A program made the translations under genes and the position numbers. Below are positions 1 to 7,139 of a stretch of 30,957 bases of DNA, piece by piece; position 1 is the first letter of the stretch, and the number at the start of each line of letters is the position of its first letter. The stretch comes from Prevotella sp. UBA6429. GTDB lineage: Bacteria; Bacteroidota; Bacteroidia; Bacteroidales; Bacteroidaceae. Location: NCBI GenBank assembly GCA_002437285.1, contig DJOV01000048.1, positions 1-30,957 of the forward strand, written 5' to 3'. Under the pieces are notes generated by a model, which did not search any database, had not been told where the DNA came from, and was given only the letters and a program-made list of their open reading frames with translations.

Positions 1-1728
1 GGGTGGGAAACTTCAGTTATCTTTTACAGTATTCTCCAACACATGAAAGATGCCTATGGGTTTCCTGTAAGGATAAATGTAAACTTCCCCTTGATAAGAG
101 GGAAAAAGTTCGAGCGATACGTCAAAGGATTCGGCAAGCGTCGGCTGAAACAAATCAAGTACAAGTATTTTTCCGACAAATCACTTGAACTGTGGGATTT
201 GTGTTATGCCTTCTTTGAGCATCCGTACAGGATAAACATGAACGTTGACCAACGTGAATACTTGCTGGTAAAGAGCTTCCATGTCGTGTTTGAAGCCATC
301 ATTGACGAGCTGATAGCCGGTGACCAGAGTTTGCCCAAGGAACTGACAGACCAAGAGGACGGCAAACGTGTTGACCACATGTTCCAATACCAGGAGTTGA
401 CAAACAATGATACGGATGATGACATCTATTATATCGGAGACTCCAAGTATTACAAGCGAGGCAACACGCTTGGCAAAGAGTCAATATACAAGCAATTTAC
501 CTATGCCAGAAATGTAATACAGTGGAACATAGATCTATTCAATGACGGCAAGCCAGAAGACCAGGCTGGGCATGTGAAACTGCGCGATGATGTGACAGAA
601 GGATATAACATCATACCCAACTTCTTTATTTCCGCCAACCAAAATGTGCTGCGTCCACAAGACGACATCCAACTTATTGACAACGATAAAGACGAGGCAG
701 AACGCAGACCGCAGTATTATTTAAGTAGGCAGTTTGAGAACAGACTGTTTGACCGAGATACGTTTCTGTTGGCCCACTATGACGTAAACTTTCTCTTTGT
801 AGTGGCATTGTACGGCAGGAACCACCAATCGAGCAAGGTGGCATGGCGTAATAAGGTACGCAAGATGTTCCGCAAAGAGATACAAAAGATGCTCAAAGAC
901 AACTTTGAGTTCTATGCCATGACAGCTCATGCGGATGTCAATGCAGATACCTATATAAAGGAGAACTTTCAAACACTTCTCGGCAAGGTGTATCATCCGT
1001 TTGAGAACCGTGAAGGGAGTGACCAACAATATTTCTCGCTTGCATTGCGCAAGCCGGAGAAAGAGAGCAATCCTTTGACCAGTGCTAAGATAGCCAACGA
1101 GAATGAATCTGTCAAGTTTGCCTTGCGTCAAGCCTTCTACATTGCCAAGTGTCCGCTGGGCGTAGATCCAAAGACACTGCCAGAGGATGTAATGCCGAAG
1201 GTAGAAGCACGGCCGCATGATGAGATACCAAAGGAATTTCTTACGATGCACCATTTGGAGCAATATCCCGATACGACTTTCCTTGTCGGAGGATTCAATG
1301 GAGTTAACCAACTTAACTGGATATTCAGTCGCATGGGAGGCAAGCGTGATGATGCTTATAATGTGCGTCTTGGAAAAGATGTACACGGAGGTGTCATTAA
1401 GAGCCGTGAGAATATCCGTCATGCGAAATTTGTCATTCTCTATGAGTTCGGCAAAGAAGACAAAGGCGTATATAAGGCGTTTCGCGTGAAGAATATTGGT
1501 GAACTGACCAAACAGCAAATGATTGACACAGGATATATCAACCCTCGACATGATGCCTACCTGTGTTATTTCTTTGATGAAGAGATAACGCTTGGAGAGT
1601 TTGATATTAAGAAAATCATTGAGGCTGACAAGATGAAGCATGAAGCTGATTCAAAGCAGAAGAAAGAGTATGCGGAGGGTCAGCCAGTGTATATGAGCGG
1701 TAGAGAACTGATAAAATTTAGATTGTAA
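1..1728 (+). CDS. LlaJI/McrBC-type restriction endonuclease subunit (5' partial)
   Basis: Frame 1 is open from the first base of the window (WETSVIFYSIL precedes the first Met at 43), so the gene almost certainly starts upstream and its 5' end is missing. Counting from Met 43, a PD-(D/E)XK nuclease core is visible: Glu84 in a helix, Asp111 (KRVDHMF), then Asp133 and Lys135 in YYIGDSKYYKRG, followed by YKQFTYA around 150. This DSKYY plus KQxxYA pattern is typical of the LlaJI family, where the nuclease works with an McrB-like GTPase. The approximately 400 residues after the core, rich in aromatic and charged residues, were not matched to a domain and could serve DNA recognition. The expected partner would lie upstream, outside the window. 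Role in defence against foreign DNA is inferred. Base composition is AT-richer than the genes after 3.6 kb. Confidence 0.7.
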   Translation, partial: GWETSVIFYSILQHMKDAYGFPVRINVNFPLIRGKKFERYVKGFGKRRLKQIKYKYFSDKSLELWDLCYAFFEHPYRINMNVDQREYLLVKSFHVVFEAIIDELIAGDQSLPKELTDQEDGKRVDHMFQYQELTNNDTDDDIYYIGDSKYYKRGNTLGKESIYKQFTYARNVIQWNIDLFNDGKPEDQAGHVKLRDDVTEGYNIIPNFFISANQNVLRPQDDIQLIDNDKDEAERRPQYYLSRQFENRLFDRDTFLLAHYDVNFLFVVALYGRNHQSSKVAWRNKVRKMFRKEIQKMLKDNFEFYAMTAHADVNADTYIKENFQTLLGKVYHPFENREGSDQQYFSLALRKPEKESNPLTSAKIANENESVKFALRQAFYIAKCPLGVDPKTLPEDVMPKVEARPHDEIPKEFLTMHHLEQYPDTTFLVGGFNGVNQLNWIFSRMGGKRDDAYNVRLGKDVHGGVIKSRENIRHAKFVILYEFGKEDKGVYKAFRVKNIGELTKQQMIDTGYINPRHDAYLCYFFDEEITLGEFDIKKIIEADKMKHEADSKQKKEYAEGQPVYMSGRELIKFRL

Positions 1729-1767
1729 AAACATAGTGAAACAGTTTGATTATCCTCCTCAACTTTG

Positions 1768-3246
1768 TCAACGAGAAAAAAATATCTTCTTGCCATTTTT
1801 AATATATACCTGTCCGTTTTGCGGACTATTCACTTTTCTGCCGTTTAAATCATAAATACTACTCTTGGCATCTGAGCGTTCGGTGGTGACATCATGTATT
1901 GCTGTCGGGAAGTTATCTGTTTCTATGAAGTTTGTGAAATAATTCCAGCCCCAAGCATTGCGATATTTTTCTGCTGTACCGATTGGAACATAGACTGGAA
2001 TATTGTTTGGAGTACTTAAATAAAAATCAGAATTGTATTTTCCAAAAGGAGAATTCCCTGGATTAAGGGTGCTTTCCTCGCATACAGGAGGTTCAGAGGC
2101 CTTACAATAGATACGTTTTAAACCTGACATATAGGAACAGCACTCTTGCCCCAACAAGTTCAATGTTGCAGGAAAGATTATCTGTTCTAACGAGTCACAG
2201 TGATAAAAAGCTTCCCTTTCTATTGTTTCAAGTCCGTCTGGCAATTCTATTTTTTTTAATGATTTGCATTGTTCAAATGCTGTATGACCAATACATTTCA
2301 CTGTAGATGGTATGTTTACCTCTTGCAAATCCAAACAAATGTTGGCAAAACAGTTGGGGATTTTCTCCAATCCTTCTGGAAAATGAATTTTCACTAAAGG
2401 ATAGTTCATTTGAAAAGTATTGGTACCTGCTATCGTTTGACATGAATTTGGAATCCAAACTTCTTTCAGACGGCAAGCGTAAAAAGCTGCATCGCCAATC
2501 TTTTTCAAGCCCTCTGGTAAATTGATGGATGAAATCTTTGATTGAAAAAAAGCACCGTCACCGATTTCCTTGATGGTAGAAGGCAAAACTATTTCCCCCG
2601 TCAGACTACGGCAATTCAAGAAAACCAATTGTCCGAACCGTTCAAAGCCTTCTGGAAACACCAACGGATCGGTCTTGAGGCTTACACAATCCGAGAATGC
2701 ATAAGTTCCCAAATACTGCAATGAAGAGGGAATGTTTACCTCTTCAAGATTGATGCAGTAAGAGAAAGCACCTTCTTCTATTCGTTTGACTCCATCCGGC
2801 AGGATGATTCTCCTTAGATGGATAGTGTTTATAAATTCCCCACTTGGGTCCAACTGTTCTTTTTGATGCCAAAAGGCGTCTTCTGGGACAATTCCATTCT
2901 CTATCTCAGCATTTTTAAGATTTATGAAAGAAAGCCTTCCCTTGAAAGAAGCATCCCAAAGAGTACGAATATCAGCAGCATTCACAGTTCCTCTGACCAC
3001 CAAGGAATCTACATTATAAATGTTGTCTCCCAATGCACCAGCCAAGTTTCCTGCCTTTGATGTTATGTCCATACCCACAAAATCATGGTCATCTTCTGTG
3101 CTTGTTGGGGTATTTATTGAATACCTGTAAACAGGACGGTTCAATATGGCAGTCTGTAACTTTCCCGCATCCGTCGTGGCAATATTCTGACCATGTACAG
3201 AAGTTGTGAATATTGTAAGAAAAAATAAGAAATATAATATTTTCAT
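1768..3246 (-). CDS. Secreted BspA-like leucine-rich repeat protein
   Basis: A 492-aa protein. The Met at 3246 was chosen because it begins a clean signal peptide (MKILYFLFFLTIFTTSVHGQ); the upstream in-frame Met at 3285 lies inside a leader hairpin. After an N-terminal region of about 120 residues, roughly ten LRR_5-type repeats run to about residue 400, with the pattern IxLPxGLxxIxxxAFxxCxxL typical of treponemal/BspA-like surface proteins. Then comes a less repetitive segment (PVYVPIGTAEKYRNAWGW, common at the end of such repeat arrays) and a C-terminal tail YDLNGRKVNSPQNGQVYIKNGKK. That tail resembles the short sorting/secretion-type C-termini of Bacteroidales exported proteins. Such proteins usually act in adhesion or host interaction, but the ligand cannot be predicted. 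It converges with the restriction gene with only 39 nt between them. Confidence 0.85.
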   Translation of the reverse strand: MKILYFLFFLTIFTTSVHGQNIATTDAGKLQTAILNRPVYRYSINTPTSTEDDHDFVGMDITSKAGNLAGALGDNIYNVDSLVVRGTVNAADIRTLWDASFKGRLSFINLKNAEIENGIVPEDAFWHQKEQLDPSGEFINTIHLRRIILPDGVKRIEEGAFSYCINLEEVNIPSSLQYLGTYAFSDCVSLKTDPLVFPEGFERFGQLVFLNCRSLTGEIVLPSTIKEIGDGAFFQSKISSINLPEGLKKIGDAAFYACRLKEVWIPNSCQTIAGTNTFQMNYPLVKIHFPEGLEKIPNCFANICLDLQEVNIPSTVKCIGHTAFEQCKSLKKIELPDGLETIEREAFYHCDSLEQIIFPATLNLLGQECCSYMSGLKRIYCKASEPPVCEESTLNPGNSPFGKYNSDFYLSTPNNIPVYVPIGTAEKYRNAWGWNYFTNFIETDNFPTAIHDVTTERSDAKSSIYDLNGRKVNSPQNGQVYIKNGKKIFFSR

Positions 3247-3263
3247 AGCGGATTGAGAATTAG

Positions 3264-3297
3264 TGTCACGTGTGGTTAGCATCAATCACACGTGACA
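3264..3297 (-). promoter_or_regulatory. Leader hairpin upstream of the LRR gene
   Basis: A perfect 11-bp inverted repeat (TGTCACGTGTG at 3264-3274, complement at 3287-3297) extends inward by a G-U and two A-U pairs, leaving a 6-nt loop. It lies 18 nt upstream of the chosen start at 3246 and directly downstream of the -7-like box at 3309-3316. A transcript would therefore begin almost exactly with this stem. It could protect the mRNA 5' end, be a protein operator (each arm contains the CACGTG palindrome), or both. It has no T tract, so a terminator is unlikely. Together with the minimal promoter signals at 3309 and 3557, it is what is visible in the 344-nt stretch between the two genes. Confidence 0.6.
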
Positions 3298-3308
3298 GAT
3301 TTTCAGAA

Positions 3309-3316
3309 CAAAGTTA
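3309..3316 (-). promoter_or_regulatory. -7 box of a Bacteroidetes-type promoter (LRR gene)
   Basis: On the minus strand this reads TAACTTTG, a full match to TAnnTTTG. No good TTTG box is visible about 20 nt upstream, so support rests on the -7 element and its position. The predicted start site is near 3300, giving a leader of about 55 nt. Confidence 0.45.
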
Positions 3317-3556
3317 ATATTATTATTTTGAATATCACTAATTATCAAGCAATTATTTGATGGATTTCGCATAAAAATTTCAATCCCGTTCACCTCAAAT
3401 ATGCAGACATCGCGAAGTTGCCGGAATTCTTTGGAGTCCAGCAGCTTCATTCGTCTTGTGCCTATTTGATAAGGCAGTCTGCGCCCAACATAACATTCAA
3501 TGGAAGAAAAGATTAAAAAAACTGCGAAAAACGACAGGCGTCGGTCAAAAATATAG

Positions 3557-3564
3557 TAACTTTG
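3557..3564 (+). promoter_or_regulatory. -7 box of a Bacteroidetes-type promoter (ABC exporter)
   Basis: TAACTTTG matches TAnnTTTG and ends 26 nt before the ATG at 3591, predicting a leader of about 20 nt. No clear TTTG box at the -33 position. Confidence 0.45.
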
Positions 3565-3590
3565 CGACTGGATAATCAATCGGTCAACGC

Positions 3591-4187
3591 ATGCTGGAGT
3601 TTAAGAATGTGAGTGTTCGCCTGTCGGCCGACCGCCTGTCGACTCCCTTCTCCTTGGAGATGGATGACGGGGAGGTGGCTTGCCTGTCGGGAGAAGCCGG
3701 GAGCGGCAAGAGTCTGCTGCTCATGGCTATACTGGGCCTTGCCCCCTTGGCGGCAGGTTACATCACCATCGACGGAGAACTGGTCACGCCAGGCTCCAGC
3801 GCCTACTTCCGCCACATGATTGCCTATGTGCCCCAGCGCATGCCGTCGCTGCGCATGAAGGTCCGCCAGATATTCGAGGAGCTGATGGCGCTGAAAAGCC
3901 ATAGCGGGGAGGCGCTCAGCCTTTCTACCCTGCAGAGGCAATGGGAAGCGGCCGGCTTGCCCGCCGACTTCTCTGACCGCTGGGCCAACGAGGTGGAGCC
4001 CGAGCGGCTGCGCGAGGCCATGATGGTTGCAGTGCCCCAGTTAGGCCGCCCCATTGTGCTCGTCGACGACCCCTCGCCAGAGACGGTGCGCGGAGGGTGG
4101 CTCAACGCATGGGCCGCCAGCGGAGCGGAGGTGCTCTTCGCCTCGCGTCACCAAGACTTGCCTTGTCATAAAATCATAACCCTCTGA
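3591..4187 (+). CDS. FetA/YbbL-like ABC transporter ATPase, degenerate signature motif
   Basis: A 198-aa ABC ATPase, about the length of the FetA (YbbL) family. Visible motifs: Walker A GEAGSGKS (34-41), Q-loop Gln82 in AYVPQRMPS, Walker B PIVLVDD (154-160), H-switch His187 in FASRHQDL. The signature LSGGQ is not recognisable; the expected place reads NEVEPERLREAM (133-144). The catalytic Glu after Walker B is an Asp (VDDPS). These changes may lower ATPase activity or mark a divergent subfamily. The gene abuts the following permease with no gap (TGA 4185-4187, ATG 4188), so the two form an operon and very probably one transporter. FetAB is known for metal (iron) export in E. coli; the substrate here is inferred at best. 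Confidence 0.75.
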   Translation: MLEFKNVSVRLSADRLSTPFSLEMDDGEVACLSGEAGSGKSLLLMAILGLAPLAAGYITIDGELVTPGSSAYFRHMIAYVPQRMPSLRMKVRQIFEELMALKSHSGEALSLSTLQRQWEAAGLPADFSDRWANEVEPERLREAMMVAVPQLGRPIVLVDDPSPETVRGGWLNAWAASGAEVLFASRHQDLPCHKIITL

Positions 4188-5057
4188 ATGATGGAAATAT
4201 CTTCCTTAGGACTGTTGATGGGCTTGCTGTTGCTCGCCCTACCTCTTTATATAGTGTTCGCTTTCGACTTACGCCTCCTGCGGCGCTTGGGTATGTCGCT
4301 GGTCAGTATGGCTATGGTAGTGGTTGTGCTGGGCGCGGTCGTCGGTTTGCTGTCGCGCTACGACAAGCTTTGGCTCAACATCGTGGCGGGAGTGGTCCTC
4401 GCCCTGTTGTCGTCGGTGGCGGTCGTGGCTAAGTCGGGTCTATGCCGCCGACGCTTGCTTGCACCTGTCATGGCAGCGAGTGTCTTACCCCAGCTGGCCT
4501 TGACGTTTTATGTGCTGTTGCTGGTCCTCTCGGTCAAGACACCGTTTGCAGCTAATCTCTTCGTCCCCATGGTGAGTGTGCTGACTGGACTGTCGTCGGG
4601 ACTTGTGGCCCGTGCGTTGCGGGCATACTACATAGGACTGGAGCATCACAATGAGCTCTACTGCTATCTGCTGGGCAATGGGGCCACCCATCGAGAGGCC
4701 GTACGCCACTTCATGCGCCGTGGCTTCCAGGCCGCTCTGCTCACTGCCATGAAGCGCATGAGCGGCCTGTTTCTCACCGGGGCGCCAGTGCTCATGCTCG
4801 GCCTTGTGATGAGTGGGGTAGGGGTGTGGACGGCCGTCTTCCTGGAAGTGGTGCTGACTGTTGCCGTCCTGGGCTGTGCCCTTTCCACGTTTTGGATGGC
4901 TGTTGTGCTGTCCCGTCGCTATGGCTTCGACGAGTATGAGCGCCTCCGCCCGATGAAACGACATGAGTCCTCCCCGGCACCCACAGCACCACCTGTGTCG
5001 CCCGAGTCACCCACGGTGCAAACAGCTGGGCAAGATGATTCGGATCTTACCACTTGA
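4188..5057 (+). CDS. FetB/UPF0014-like ABC transporter permease
   Basis: A 289-aa integral membrane protein with about seven hydrophobic segments (roughly 8-28, 37-55, 62-80, 94-116, 123-140, 192-212, 216-240). The cytoplasmic stretch YLLGNGATHREAVRHFMRRG (160-179) followed by ALLTAMKRMSG matches the coupling region of the UPF0014/FetB family (LGAT..EA pattern). The last 35 residues are Pro/Ser/Thr-rich, probably disordered, and end inside the 3' end of the convergent gene. With the preceding ATPase it would form an inner-membrane exporter; metal export is suggested only by family. Family assignment is moderate because conservation with E. coli FetB is limited to these patches. Confidence 0.7.
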   Translation: MMEISSLGLLMGLLLLALPLYIVFAFDLRLLRRLGMSLVSMAMVVVVLGAVVGLLSRYDKLWLNIVAGVVLALLSSVAVVAKSGLCRRRLLAPVMAASVLPQLALTFYVLLLVLSVKTPFAANLFVPMVSVLTGLSSGLVARALRAYYIGLEHHNELYCYLLGNGATHREAVRHFMRRGFQAALLTAMKRMSGLFLTGAPVLMLGLVMSGVGVWTAVFLEVVLTVAVLGCALSTFWMAVVLSRRYGFDEYERLRPMKRHESSPAPTAPPVSPESPTVQTAGQDDSDLTT

Positions 5058-5994
5058 CCTTGATGCTCGTGATCCAGTCTTTCAGCACGCCAGCATATTG
5101 GCCTTGCGAATCGGCCACAAGCAGTAGCACCCGGGAACCGTCGGTCAGTGTGGGCCCCAGGCACATGCCTTCATAGTTGGCAATGGTGCGCCCCAGGAGC
5201 GTCAGGTGTGTGCGCCATGACGTGAGCAGACGCTTCTCCAGCGGTCGGCCGCTGGTGGCCGTGCTGTCAAGAGGTTCCACACGAAACAATTTGCAAGCGA
5301 CAAAAGCGCCCAGTTTAGCCCTGGGTACGTAAAACTCACGCTCGAGCAGCAGCACAGCCCCATCGTCGAGTGCGCAAATCGCCCCTACGCCGTGGGCGTA
5401 GTGTTGCGCCTGAGAACCGTTGGCCAGCGGGCGGTCCATTTCGTAGTGGAAAGCCTTCAGGGGTTGCAGGTCCTCGCCAAACGATTGCAAGACTATCTTG
5501 CCAGCCTCGTTGCAGGTCCAGTAGGTCTGTGTGCGCTCATTGTAGGAAAGCGCTTCCAGTCCCAGGTTGCCGGGCAGGTCTCTCAACGCATCGGGCAAGG
5601 CCAGTTGGCGCCCTGTACGTTTGCCGTCCATCCCATACTCCATGATGCGGTTGTCAGCTTCACCACTGATCCAGATGGTGCCCGTAGCGGGGTTGTAAGC
5701 CACCCCCTCATCGTCTCGTCCTGGAAGTCCGCAGCCTCTGAAACCCAGGCAGGAGGCCTGGCGCACCTCTCCGCTGACACTGTCAACCGGAATGTCGAAT
5801 AGGAAAAAACCATCCTCATCCGACTTGTCGCTCACCACCGCGTATCGTGAGCCACCCAGCCAAGCAATTCCGCTGTAGTTGCCCGCAGGAATGGTCCGGG
5901 GGAAGGCGTGTTGCCCATTTTTCTTCACTTCCCATTGCGCTTGAGCCGTCATGGCGCAAAGCGTTAAGAGTAAGAACGATAAGATGTTTCGCAT
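5047..5994 (-). CDS. Secreted esterase-like/phytase-family protein
   Basis: A 315-aa protein with a signal peptide (MRNILSFLLLTLCAMTAQAQ). It fits the 'esterase-like activity of phytase' beta-propeller family: YSGIAWLGGSRYAVVSDK near residue 40, RDDEGVAYNPATGTIWISGE near 93-112, and LEALSYNERTQTYWTCNE near 150 give the repeating acidic blade motifs, and NYEGMCLGP lies near the end. Members are extracytoplasmic and poorly characterised; phosphate-ester hydrolysis is a family name, not demonstrated. Its 3' end overlaps the FetB-like gene by 11 bp in convergent orientation, so both stop codons sit within the other gene. No convincing promoter was found upstream, and no terminator hairpin fits between the two genes. 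Confidence 0.75.
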   Translation of the reverse strand: MRNILSFLLLTLCAMTAQAQWEVKKNGQHAFPRTIPAGNYSGIAWLGGSRYAVVSDKSDEDGFFLFDIPVDSVSGEVRQASCLGFRGCGLPGRDDEGVAYNPATGTIWISGEADNRIMEYGMDGKRTGRQLALPDALRDLPGNLGLEALSYNERTQTYWTCNEAGKIVLQSFGEDLQPLKAFHYEMDRPLANGSQAQHYAHGVGAICALDDGAVLLLEREFYVPRAKLGAFVACKLFRVEPLDSTATSGRPLEKRLLTSWRTHLTLLGRTIANYEGMCLGPTLTDGSRVLLLVADSQGQYAGVLKDWITSIKVKW

Positions 5995-6057
5995 ATTCTT
6001 TTTCTATTTCAAACGCAGCGGAATTGCGATTATTGCGCACAAAAAAACAATCATTTG

Positions 6058-6089
6058 TTTGGAGGATAAAAAGTAAAGTCGTATATTTG
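6058..6089 (+). promoter_or_regulatory. Strong Bacteroidetes-type promoter for the riboflavin synthase leader
   Basis: TTTG at 6058-6061 and TATATTTG at 6082-6089 are separated by 20 nt, a full match to the known Bacteroidetes consensus. The start site would be near 6095, giving an unusually long leader of about 275 nt before the riboflavin synthase ATG at 6371. Confidence 0.7.
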
Positions 6090-6153
6090 CAAGTGAAAAG
6101 GAGAAACCCTTTGGGAGTTGTATCGGTTCGATTGGGATACTCATCAAATTACC

Positions 6154-6370
6154 ATGAAAACCGAGATGCTTCTCTTGCCGATGGCGGGCCACATAAATCG
6201 CATTTGCGACTAAGCATGATTGCCGGTGGATTACAAAGACGGAGAGCGCTCGCAACTTTTACAGCTGGAGTTTTCATCACATCATCGGTATGATTCCCAT
6301 TTTCAACAACGGAGAATTGAGACAGGAGAGCATCCTCACTCAGTTCTCCTTTTTTAAATCAATAAGGATT
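6154..6370 (+). other. Riboflavin synthase leader with a chain of short ORFs
   Basis: Three reading frames follow one another. ATG 6154 to TAA 6211-6213 encodes 19 aa (MKTEMLLLPMAGHINRICD). ATG 6216 to TGA 6291-6293 encodes 25 aa with several Arg codons. ATG 6290 overlaps that stop (ATGA) and reads in frame through the hairpin at 6311-6349 into the riboflavin synthase ORF. Local pairings include 6123-6128 with 6159-6164 and 6166-6171 with 6212-6217. The conserved core of the FMN riboswitch (RFN element) was looked for and not seen. The layout suggests attenuation or translational coupling, but none of the short ORFs has an obvious ribosome binding site, so they may be chance. Confidence 0.4.
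6311..6355 (+). terminator. Intrinsic-terminator-like hairpin just before riboflavin synthase
   Basis: GGAGAATTGAG (6311-6321) pairs with CTCAGTTCTCC (6339-6349), an 11-bp stem with one G-U pair, directly followed by six T (6350-6355). It ends 15 nt before the ATG at 6371, so it must be bypassed for the gene to be expressed, or else it ends a separate 260-nt RNA. The 5' end of the leader (AAAAGGAGAA, 6096-6105) is complementary to 6344-6353 over 10 bp and could act as an antiterminator strand. Confidence 0.6.
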
Positions 6371-6973
6371 ATGTTTAGCGGAATAGTAGAAGAGATGGCG
6401 ACGGTTGTCGCTGTAAGGAAATGGCAAGGCAACATGGACTTCACGTTGCGCTGTTCGTTTGTTGACGAGCTGAAGATTGACCAAAGTGTCGCGCACAATG
6501 GCGTCTGTCTCACTGTGGTGGCCATTGCCGACGGCACCTACACCGTCACGGCCATGAAAGAGACCCTGGACCGTACCAACCTCAGCCTGCTACGGGCGGG
6601 CGACAAGGTCAATGTAGAGCGGTCCATGGTGATGAACGGACGTCTGGATGGCCATATCGTGCAGGGTCATGTCGATGAGACGGCTACTTGCGTGGCGATG
6701 GATGACGCCGACGGAAGTACCTATTTCACCTTCCGATACGCGGCTGACCGCGAGATGGCGCGTCGGGGATACTTCACGGTCGACAAGGGCTCTGTGACTG
6801 TCAACGGCGTATCGCTCACGGTGATCAGCCCCACCGACGACACCTTCCGTGTGGCCATCATACCCTACACCCGCGAGCATACCAACTTCAGCGACATACA
6901 TGTCGGTACGGTGGTCAATATCGAGTTTGACATCCTCGGCAAGTACCTGGCCCGACTTCGTCACTTCGAGTAG
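6371..6973 (+). CDS. ribE: Riboflavin synthase, alpha subunit
   Basis: A 200-aa protein with the two tandem lumazine-binding domains of the family. Domain 1 (about 1-97) starts with the hallmark MFSGIVEE and contains VAHNGVCLTVV. Domain 2 (about 98-195) contains VQGHVDETA, KGSVTVNGVSLTVI and IPYTREHTNF. The enzyme dismutates two 6,7-dimethyl-8-ribityllumazine molecules to riboflavin plus a pyrimidine, in the cytoplasm as a trimer. The Met at 6371 was chosen because MFSGI is the conserved N-terminus; an in-frame Met at 6290 would add 27 residues encoded by the terminator region. No other riboflavin gene is adjacent. Expression is probably controlled by the 275-nt leader with its terminator-like hairpin. 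Confidence 0.93.
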   Translation: MFSGIVEEMATVVAVRKWQGNMDFTLRCSFVDELKIDQSVAHNGVCLTVVAIADGTYTVTAMKETLDRTNLSLLRAGDKVNVERSMVMNGRLDGHIVQGHVDETATCVAMDDADGSTYFTFRYAADREMARRGYFTVDKGSVTVNGVSLTVISPTDDTFRVAIIPYTREHTNFSDIHVGTVVNIEFDILGKYLARLRHFE

Positions 6974-6991
6974 TTTTTTGGGGGGCGGGCA

Positions 6992-7013
6992 GATGAATAG
7001 CTTCATCCTTTTT
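6992..7013 (+). terminator. Likely riboflavin synthase terminator
   Basis: GATGAA (6992-6997), a 4-nt loop and TTCATC (7002-7007) form a short hairpin followed by CTTTTT, 18 nt after the stop codon. The stem is A/T-rich, so it may be weak; the larger hairpin at 7065 may be the main terminator. Confidence 0.45.
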
Positions 7014-7064
7014 GAGCGATGAAGAGATGAAGCGTCTGTAGCCCTCTGCTTTCCGGAGAAAACG

Positions 7065-7117
7065 AGCCAAATCCCACCATGCCTTTTTAAGGAAAGGTAC
7101 CATGGTGGGATTTGGCT
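7065..7117. terminator. Large 17-bp hairpin between convergent genes, probable bidirectional terminator
   Basis: AGCCAAATCCCACCATG (7065-7081) and its exact complement (7101-7117) form a perfect 17-bp stem. The 19-nt spacer can extend the stem with CCTTT/AAAGG. It lies between riboflavin synthase (plus) and the 7308-9500 gene (minus). The T runs on either side are modest (TTTCTT on plus, CGTTTTC on minus). Confidence 0.6.
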
Positions 7118-7139
7118 TGTTGTATCCATTTCTTCCGAA

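Noticed and set aside
3286..3579. 97-aa minus-strand frame upstream of the LRR gene
   Set aside because: It covers the promoter region and leader hairpin, has no family resemblance and would leave no promoter for the LRR gene.
6121..6170. tRNA-like GGTTCGAT sequence
   Set aside because: No flanking stem complementarity for a T arm and no acceptor stem.
6095..6310. FMN riboswitch upstream of riboflavin synthase
   Set aside because: The conserved RFN core (GGGGCAGGGTG-like and later blocks) was not found by eye; a covariance search would be decisive.
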